This document shows positions 56,550 to 64,000 of a stretch of DNA of 64,000 nucleotides, piece by piece. Below the pieces are notes generated by a model. The model did no database searches and was not told the DNA's origin. It saw only the letters and a list, made by a program, of their open reading frames with translations. Source of the DNA: Pelomyxa schiedti (taxonomy: Eukaryota > Evosea > Pelobiontida > Pelomyxidae); contig JAHLWZ010000830.1 of the NCBI GenBank assembly GCA_020536535.1, forward strand, positions 30,854 through 94,853, read 5' to 3'. The stretch's first letter is position 1; each line of letters starts with the position of its first letter. The position numbers were made by a program, and so were the translations under genes.

Positions 56550-58893
56550 ATGAGCGACGACGAAGAGACACCGGCAGACGCGGCCAATAAAATTTACAGA
56601 ATAAAGGAAGGTAGGAACGACTTTCTGACTTTCTTTTTCATGTTGACCTTTTTGTGTTTGCCTTTGTAAGGACTTAGGTTCGTCTTGCCTTACCCAAGGA
56701 ACTTTCACATTAACACGCCGTCACGAACTAAATGGCAAGGGGAACTTATAGACCTCGTTCTACGGCATCTTCGTTCCGCACACTTTGACCCAAATTTCGC
56801 TGTGAGATACCAATGATTGTGTTGACTGAACTGCAGCTTACATATTGTCCCCTCTCTCTGTGAAAATAGGAATTTTTACTTGACCATGGTCTTGTCACAG
56901 TTGATGGGAAACCAAAGTCAGCACGATATCATCCAAAGCCAGGACAACACGTTGTCGTCCAGTTGGTGGCCAGAGATTTTATTTCTTCTCTCTTACATGA
57001 AGAAGGATGCACTGGCATGAGCCACCAGTGGTAGCATGTTTGCCATCCATAATTTCTGAGAATGATGACTTTTATGTTATTTACAAACCAGCATCCATAC
57101 CTGTATGTACACTTTCACCCTTAAATTCATAACATAAAATTCAAGCATTAAATAACTCTGGTGAAGGTACATGGTGATCGTCAGCATAGATTCAACACCA
57201 TCTTTGAGATACTTAGACGGTGCCTTAAAATACCCAGAATCTACTGTACGCAGTTACCTCAGTACACTTTAGTTTCTTAGTTATGATGCAGTAACAAATA
57301 GGCTGGATCGGCTGACATCGGGAATTATGATTGTGTGTAAATCCGTGGAATCTACCAGGAAAATTTCTTCCCTTCTTGCACAACGCCGTTTACAAAAAAC
57401 GTACTTAGCCAGAGTAAAAGGACATTTTAGTGAGTAAGTTCCAGTACTAACCCAGTTTACAATACCAACATAAGGATGTAGGGACTTGATTAGAGTAGAT
57501 AAGAAGATAGCCCCAGGTGCCCGCGGGCGAGTTACAGACTCACCTAAAGGAAAGCCATCTGTCACATATTTCAAGCTTTTGAGGTACTGTCCTCACACTA
57601 AAACAAGCTTGGTGCAGTGTCTACCAAAAACTGGACGCACACACCAAATTAGAATTCACCTGAAGTACATAGGCATTCTGCATATATCTTCTTTTTGAAT
57701 GATTTTAACTTCGACAAGGACACCCAATTGCCAATGACAAGTTATATGGAGGCGATGGCTTTTTTAAGTACTTGGCACATGACTGTGGACCAAAGATTAC
57801 ATTGATAGATTTTGAGGTAGTGGAAGAGGAAGAGAATGAGGAAGTTACTGACGAAGAACATGGAAACAATGGCCAGATTGAAGCGGAGGAGCAAGAAGAA
57901 GAGCACGAGGACCAGAGACGTGAAGAAGACCGAGAAGAGGAAGAAACACAGGAAGTGGAAGACGGCGAGGAGCCAGAGGCAAGTAAAGACCCCGATGCCC
58001 AAGACGATGATGGGGACGAAGAAGCCGAGAAGTCATCAGATGCAGATGAAGAAGACAACAGTGAGGCATCCGGTGTGGATGACGAAAGATCGGGGGATGT
58101 GGCCGAGGACAGTGACGACAGCGAACAGTCAGATGAAAGTGGAGTTGAAGATGCGGAAGCACAAGAGGAAGAGGAAGAGGAAGAGGAAGAGGAAGAGGAA
58201 GAGGAAGAGGAAGAGGAAGAGGAAGAGGAAGAGGAAGAGGAAGAGGAAGAGGAAGAGGAGAACGAAGAGGATAGACAGGGAGAGGAGGAAGTAGCGCGAG
58301 AGGAACAGGAAGAGGATGAAAATGAACATGAAGAGGAACAGGAATGCGAAGAGGAAACGGACAAGGATGGAAATGAACAGGATGGAGATGAGGACGAACC
58401 TCAACAGGATGAGGAACAGGAAGAAGAAGAAAAGGAAGAGACGGAAGGGAGGAAACAGGATGAGGAAGAAATAGAGGAACCAGAAGAGGAAGAGGAAGAG
58501 GAAGCTGAGGAAGAGGAAGCTGCGGAAGCGGAAGAGGAAGCGGAAGAGGAAGAGGAAGAGGAAGAGGAAGAGGAAGAGGAAGAGGAAGAGGAAGAGGAAG
58601 AGGAAGAGGAAGAGGAAGCGGAAGCGGAAGCGGAAGCGGAAGCGGAAGCGGAAGCGGAAGCGGAAGCGGAAGCGGAAGAGGAGGAAGAGGAAGAGGAAGA
58701 AGAAGAGGAAGAGGAAGAGGAAGAGGAGGAAGCGGAAGAAGATAGTGGGGATTGCATGACACCATGCCCCTTGTGTTCATACCCACCCCCACTGGATGCA
58801 CCACCAGGTGGTGGAATATTCCTACACGCGGCGCGGTACGCTCACCCAGACCACTGGACTTTCACCACCCCAACATGGCCATATTGGGTCTGA
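56550..58893 (+). CDS. RNA pseudouridine synthase of the RPUSD2/Pus9-Rib2 type with giant acidic insert
   Basis: Isomerises uridine to pseudouridine in RNA (tRNA U32 in the yeast Pus8/Pus9 group). The ATG at 56550 starts MSDDEETPADAANKIYRIKEG; the next exon (about 56670) reads LRFVLPYPRNFHINTPSR. Then come an S4-like segment LLDHGLVTVDGKPKSARYHPKPGQHVVVQLVARD, YVIYKPASIP, the catalytic NRLDRLTSGIMIV (Asp present; Asn replaces the usual His, as in some Pus9/Rib2 proteins), TYLARVKGHFS, and TGRTHQIRIHLKYIG|HPIANDKLYGG across a GC-AG intron (57673-57718). After residue EV near 57815 a ~310-residue Glu-rich tract intervenes before the conserved C-terminus CPLCSYPPPLDAPP and FLHAARYAHPDHWTF, which in the family normally follows the core more closely. 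The frame is open to the TGA 58891-58893. Confidence 0.85.
58165..58740 (+). repeat. GAGGAA/GCGGAA hexanucleotide repeat tracts
   Basis: Two long blocks of near-perfect GAGGAA repeats (58165-58260 and about 58486-58740), the second containing a GCGGAA stretch (about 58613-58676). They code poly-Glu and Ala-Glu inside the pseudouridine synthase. The strand bias (purines on plus) is complete over hundreds of bases. Confidence 0.95.
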
Positions 58894-59261
58894 GGACATT
58901 TCATCCAGTCCCGGCACCCTCAGCCAGGTAACTATGTACAGGACCTGTTCTAGTCACATCAAGGAAGAACAGTGTTAATTGTGTTACGTGGATAGCAATG
59001 TCCCCAATGCCCTTTGTTGTTCACACATACCTATGCATGTCTTTTTTGTGGATCAGTTATCCACTTATGTCCGCCCGAAATCCACCTAGGAACCTACCCT
59101 TGATGTTTTCTGCAACTTTGAGTTTTTCCCCTAACGAACATACGGAAAAAGCGAAACTACGCAGCCCCATCTTGGTTTTTATCAACCATAAGCTCGCCAA
59201 GCAATTCCGGATTCTAGCGCAACACATCTATTTTTCCTTCTATTCCGGAACGACACACAGA
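58894..59261. other. Spacer upstream of the TPR-pseudokinase gene
   Basis: 367 bp between the synthase stop and the next ATG. A frame from 58998 runs into the next gene without a clear domain; it is probably 5' leader and promoter. Confidence 0.5.
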
Positions 59262-62200
59262 ATGTCAGCCTCACGCACCCCTTCGCCTTCACCATCACCG
59301 ACGTCCTGTTCACTCCCTGATCTACCACAAGTGGAAGAACAGCTGCGGCAGAACCGGCACCAAGTTGGATGCCTCCGTCGACGGTCTGCGGACGCGGCAA
59401 CTCTCGCTGCTACCCTGGTGGAAAGAGACAGGGTGGTTCAGCAACCTCTTCAGCAGATGGGTTCGTGTTGCGAGACACGAAGTGATTATGGGTCTGGTTC
59501 CCTTGGGCGGACTCGCAGCTGTTCGTTGTTGGATTTAACACAGCCTTGTGTGACACCACGTGGAAACGTCAAGTTTGTGACAAAAAACGAAAAAAAAAAA
59601 CCTTTGCAAATGCAAGAGCCCCACGAAAAATTAAAACAACAACCAACAACAAAGGAACTTCATACAAAAAAAAAAAGCTAAAACACTTTTACTTGTGCAG
59701 ACAGTGGGATGAGGATCAGGATGAGAATGATGATAGTTTTGAGGCTGTATTTGCGCTGATCCAAACTGGGGAACAACAAAAAGCCCTGGAGGCCCTGGAT
59801 GACTTGCTAGCCTCTGTGCCTTCTAGCCACCCAAGGGGCTTGTTTTTAAAAGCAGAGATACTGCACTCTTTGGGCAAGAATTCTGAGACCATTCAGTGCT
59901 TGGACACTTTCCTGTCAATTTCTCATATGAAAACTTTGTATCCTCAGGCACTTGTCATGAAGGCCCAGGCATTACATAACTTAGGGAGGTATGCAGAAGC
60001 CAATACCTGCTTCAGCCAATATCTGGTTCATTTTCCAGATGACACAGCAGTATTAAGTGCGAAGGGACTTGCACTTTTTGAAATGGGTGATCCTGAGTCT
60101 GCCATCTTGAGCTATGACGCTACTTTGGCAATCTCTCCTGTATGTAATTCTACTTTTGACCAAGTTGACACTTCTGACAGGGGGATTTGTGTGCCTTGGT
60201 GAATAGAGGAATTGCCCTAAGGTCTACTGGCAACCACACCGAAGCCATTGCTTCTTTTGAGGCAGCTCTGAGGAGTTGCCCTAATCATCCAGACATTCTC
60301 ACACACAAAGGAATTGAGTTATTTCTTCTGGGAAAACATGAAGCAGCCCTGGAATGTTATGAGGCATCCTTATTAACATGTCCAAACAACCCCAGAGTGC
60401 TTACAAATAAAGGAGCTGCACTGTACCATTTAGGGAGGCATTCCGATGCAATCCAGTGTTACAATGCTGTTCTGGAAGTGTGCCCAGACGATCACTTTGC
60501 TCTGAATAACAAAGGAAGTTCTCTGAGCGAATTGGGTTTATTTGAAGAAGCCACTAAATGCTATGATGCCGCTCTACAAGTGTGTCCAAACGATAGTGGT
60601 TCCCTTGATAACAAAGGGGTCGCACTTGATGCACTTGGATACAGCACTGAGGCCATAAAATGTTTTGAATTAGCTTTGGTCACTGAAAAACCTGCCAAAA
60701 CTTCGAAGATTATGTATCACAAAGGAATTGCTCTATATCATGCTGGACTGTTTTCTAAAGCAGTAAGGCATTTCCAGATCTCCATGGAAGCTGCAGCCAA
60801 TACCTCAGATGAACTACTGCCAAGTAGTATTGCCAAAGTAAATTCAATGATTGCTCTATACAATCTAGGTACAGCCAGCACTCCAAACTGTAAGCAGGTA
60901 TGTCACTCTTCTGGCTTTCATTGTTCTTACCTCTGCAGATTATCCAAGACACTCTTGGTTTTACGGTTATGCCCAGCAATTCTTGGGAACTTACAGATGT
61001 ATCACTTCTAGAGCCACAAAATGACACTGGAAGGTATTTGGAAAAATTCAGCCAGAAACAGTCTAAATTATGAAGGTCTGATGCATCACGGAAGATTCAA
61101 GGAAAGCCAATTCCCGCTACCTGCTTCAAGAAAGCACCTTTTCATTTGCCAAATGAAGAATACTTATTATCCCAACTGCATCATGGCAACGTTTTACAAG
61201 TTGACGGTTTTTATCTATCTCTTTGTATTTTCCCTCATAGAGACTAGGTACAACACAAATTGGGAGTGAATTATATATTGTAACTGAACGGACATCTTTA
61301 TCCCTGTATGAACTTGTGAAATCGAAGTCACCCCCTCTTTTAACCCTACTTCAAATAGCCTGGGTACACACTATTTTTGACAACCTTTATGTAGATGTGT
61401 TAACATTATCTAGGGAATTGCCAAGGGAATGGAACATCTTGCAAGATTTAACATATTTTATGGGTATTTTTTCATGTGTTACATTTAACCGCTCACACAT
61501 CTCTAGAACATTGAACTGTAGCAATATCTACTTTTCTTCAAAAGAGAATCTTTGCCCGAAGGTATTTGAACTGTGAAATTGTGCTGAAGCTAACATTGAT
61601 CTGTAGTTAGGCGATATCCCTTTATGACTCCAAAGCAGATTTCCTTTTTTTCCTTACATCACCTTTAAATATTGGACTTGGTCGGCTATTTGGAATTTCT
61701 CTTGAGCAGGTTAAGGCACAGGAATGGATGTCTTGCGCTCCGGAGTACCTGCGCAATCCTCTTCTGCCTAGACTTGAGAGCGACCGTTGGAGGTAATTCT
61801 ATTATCAATTGTTTATTTTTCACTGTGAATCAGTTATGGGATGGTTCTTTGGGAGGTTATTAACCTTGTCTATTTTTTATTCCTTAATTGTACTTGTAGA
61901 TGTGGAGTAACTGCAATACACCATATCACGACCATCACATTTCCTCTCCATGTGAATTGTGTGATTTTCTGGAAAGTGGGAACCGATTGAAGATAAACTC
62001 TAACTGGCTGCAACAAATACAACAGATTATCAAAGAGGTCAAACTCCACTATAGCAACTTAAATCACTCACTGTTTAAGATAGTGTTGGGACGCAAACCC
62101 ATTCTGCAGGTATCCTTTAGTTTATCTTTGGTAAGGTAATCAATCTTCCAAAGGCCACCGTTTAGTCGTATTCAACACGACCTTGGTTGGGTTGTAAGTA

Positions 62201-62871
62201 CCACTAAGCAAACCTCTTCTACTGGCACATCAAGTCTCCCTGAAGGCCTTGGTGATACGAAACAGGCAGAGAAACCTTCTTTTGAAGCTCATACCTCAGA
62301 GACACAAGAGCCTGAATCAAGAGAAATCACTCCGGCAAGTTGTTCCGAGCCCTCTCCTGGCTCCCAAAATCCCACTGAACAACCCCGTCCATGTGGAACT
62401 CCTTCAGTACCTCCGATTCCTAATTGTGTTGAAGTGGCAAGAAACACCGCCGAAGTTCTACCGTCTGTCTCGCAGCTTTATAGAGAAATAGGTGCTCCCC
62501 AGAATTTCCCTAATAACTATATCCAACGAAAACAAGCAATGAAGATGTTGGAAACTGCTGGATCAAAGGAATGCACACAACCAGATAACCACAAAAGAGT
62601 AGCCAGCCGATTGCACTTGCTCGTTGTTGCACAGCAAATTGTTTTAACTTTGGTTCTGCTGTTAATGCTTATCTTTGGGTCACCCAAAGCAGTCACTGTT
62701 GGTTGTGTCACTCTACTCCTAATGTACACTTCTTCACACCCAAATAAATTAATCACTAACCTGAAAAAGGACCCAACTGTTCTTTCTGTCAGTGTTTTAC
62801 TCCAAAAACCGGGAGAAGGATGCACACAAACACATGTAACACCTGTAAACCCTATGTTTTTTATACTGTGA
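59262..62871 (+). CDS. TPR-repeat protein fused to a TKL-like pseudokinase domain
   Basis: Exon 1 (ATG 59262) is Ser/Pro/Arg-rich and disordered. From about 59700 an acidic start (DEDQDENDDSF) leads into at least nine TPR repeats (A-x2-LG-x-Y-x-EA pattern: ALHNLGRYAEANTCF, ALFEMGDPESAILSY, ALRSTGNHTEAIASF, ALYHLGRHSDAIQCY, ALDALGYSTEAIKCF, ALYHAGLFSKAVRHF), to about 60870. Several short exons then give a kinase-like domain: TCFKKA and NEEYLLSQLHHGNVLQV (N-lobe), SELYIVTERTSLSLYELV (hinge), SRTLNCSNIYFSS (catalytic loop, Asp replaced by Thr), APEYLRNPLLP, DRWRCGVTAIHHI and RPPFSRIQHDL (C-lobe). A Ser/Thr/Pro-rich tail and a hydrophobic stretch (LLVVAQQIVLTLVLLLMLIF) follow. The 3' end is not certain; exons to 63683 may belong. 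TPR plus pseudokinase suggests a signalling scaffold. Confidence 0.7.
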
Positions 62872-63683
62872 AATATACCAAACCTGTGCAGTTTGTTGGC
62901 CCCGCCAATTTATCTCCTCAAACTACAATAGGCTCCTCATACCAGAAAACAAACAGGTTTTCCAACTATCCAAACAAAAAAGAGGTGATGATTGTGAGAT
63001 GTGCAACCCCAACAGACCCCTGTTCGGACTCAGTGGACCCACTACTGAACTTTGGGAAATGGCTCCTTCAATCTTTCACCCCGCCTAGGCCGGAACCAAG
63101 TGCACAAAGGCACCTTTTTTCGACCTAGAGGAGCCAAAGATTAACTGAACCACAATTAGCTCGCAGGGAGCGCAGTAGCAGATCCAGAGTCCAAACATTT
63201 GAGTGGAGCCCGTGGAGGAAAATCAACCCCCCAAATTATCGAAGAATCGGCAAGCCGGGGGGTAGAAATCGAGGTAATAAACTGGTTTTTGGGAGAAACA
63301 TGTTTTTCTTTGTTGTTGGGATTCCAACAATCAACTTCCACATCGTTGTTAAAACGTAATTTCGAAGTAGCACACCTCATGTGCATCAACCTCCGGAAAA
63401 AGTTCCGGAGCAATCTCTGTTAAACCCTAAAATTTTCTCCCAAAGCGCATTGTGGGAAAGTACATTGTGTTTGGAAAATGGGTACGAGGAGCAAATACAG
63501 ACTGTGACAGTGCCTGAGCCCTTGCAGATTGAGCAAATCCCATCAGGTCCTGCTCCTAAAAAATCAAAAAGAGGTTCCACCCGGTGCTTAATTCACACTG
63601 AACCCACTCAACCCACAAAGACACTCCCAACAATTTCACAAAACACCACCCCCGAAACAGCATCACACGTTCCTGGCACATAA
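62872..63683 (+). CDS. Probable 3' exons of the preceding gene or a separate unknown gene
   Basis: Open pieces are 62820-63128 (with CNTCKPYVFYTVKYTKPVQF), 63199-63423 and 63381-63683 (Pro/Thr/Gln-rich, ending HVPGT at the TAA 63681-63683). They lie in different frames and must be joined by introns if they are coding. No domain is recognised apart from a possible Cys pair cluster near 62800-62850. They may be the C-terminal end of the TPR-pseudokinase. Confidence 0.3.
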
Positions 63684-64000
63684 ACCACCCAGAAGCACAA
63701 CCACCACTGGACAAGCGCTAGTTCGACTTAAAACCCCGTTTTTTTTACCCCAAGTTTGCCGCACCCCAACTTATCGCGGAGCACAAACTAAGTTGGTTCC
63801 GAAACAAAGGTGCGGACGAATATTCGTACTTCGAATAAATTCGATTTTTTTTGACTATTCGTCGAATGTCGAATGCCTCGTACTATTTGGTATTCGGTTC
63901 TTTTGTTGTTGTACGTGGGAAAGTGTCTGCCCACACTATTGGTGGGGGTAGATACAATTAATAGTTGCCTACATAAAGTGTTTGTACCTTGCGTGCCCCG
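63684..64000. other. 3' flank with a cluster of ATTCG/CGAAT words
   Basis: No gene seen. A segment at 63816-63896 contains eight ATTCG or CGAAT words in alternating orientation (see findings). The rest is unremarkable. Confidence 0.5.

Noticed and set aside
55758-56571. Possible small minus-strand gene (roadblock/LAMTOR-like wording such as AVMTNQDGA)
   Set aside because: Only one short stretch looked suggestive; no exon combination gave a complete roadblock fold, so it is not called.
57845-58804. Long minus-strand Leu/Pro and Ser frames opposite the acidic tract
   Set aside because: They are produced by the GAGGAA repeats read in antisense; the plus frame is bounded by conserved pseudouridine synthase sequence on both sides.

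Overview
This window is nuclear DNA from a gene-dense, intron-rich eukaryote, most likely a free-living protist. Most genes only read through when short introns (about 37-140 nt, GT-AG, a few apparently GC-AG) are removed, and no bacterial operon structure is seen. The gene content is general eukaryotic: CLC channel, RIC1, SCYL1, DDX31, KDSR, a Pol III-type small subunit, RhoGEF, RPUSD2-like synthase. To this is added a repertoire typical of amoebae and other protists: a transmembrane TKL kinase, TPR-pseudokinase, MORN and Sel1 repeat proteins, an F-box/Arf fusion, and bacterial-type secreted enzymes (M4 peptidase, CotA-like multicopper oxidase) that carry introns. An amoebozoan is my best guess, but the taxonomy is inference only.

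Layout. 0-0.45 kb: 5' part of a minus-strand secreted or anchored protein. 0.9-3.8 kb: CLC-type channel with an altered selectivity filter. 3.8-7.25 kb: gene-poor, with an 84-bp direct repeat. 7.3-8.6 kb: RRM protein. 9.0-10.4 kb (-): ubiquitin-like/vWA fusion, divergent to RIC1 (10.7-15.1 kb). 15.3-19.0 kb (-): receptor-like TKL kinase, divergent to an M4 peptidase with a TIG domain (19.2-22.4 kb). 22.5-23.3 kb: possible Arg-rich secreted peptide and a MITE-like inverted-repeat element. 23.6-25.1 kb: Pro/Gly/Met/Gln repeat protein. 25.3-26.6 kb (-): KDSR. 26.8-27.2 kb (-): four-helix membrane protein. 27.4-30.3 kb (-): RhoGEF. 30.7 kb: first copy of a dispersed repeat. 32-33.2 kb (-): Cys-rich membrane protein. 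33.6-36.1 kb: wrecked Hsp70 pseudogene with an inverted duplication. 36.3 kb: second copy of the dispersed repeat. 36.4-37.6 kb (-): unknown gene. 37.7-40.3 kb: multicopper oxidase. 40.5-44.2 kb (-): SCYL1, only 72 bp from the divergent F-box/Arf gene (44.2-45.7 kb). 46.0-46.6 kb (-): MSP/VAP-like gene. 47.1-50.8 kb (-): DDX31, divergent to a Sel1 gene (51.0-52.1 kb). 52.2-53.4 kb: MORN protein. 53.4-55.0 kb: coiled-coil RING protein. 55.1-55.7 kb (-): RNA polymerase C-ribbon subunit. 56.5-58.9 kb: RPUSD2/Pus9-like pseudouridine synthase with a huge acidic insert. 59.3-63.7 kb: TPR-pseudokinase and further exons.

The genes do not form one pathway. Recurring themes are vesicle traffic (RIC1, SCYL1, Arf, CLC, possible VAP), RNA biology (DDX31, pseudouridine synthase, polymerase subunit, RRM), signalling (TKL kinase, RhoGEF, pseudokinase, RING) and secreted or surface proteins. 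Genes are often arranged head-to-head with short shared promoters and tail-to-tail with 100-350 bp between stops. The 5' coding ends of many genes are strikingly GC-rich compared with their 3' parts. Exon boundaries given here were found by eye from reading-frame continuity and family conservation and have not been tested against transcripts.
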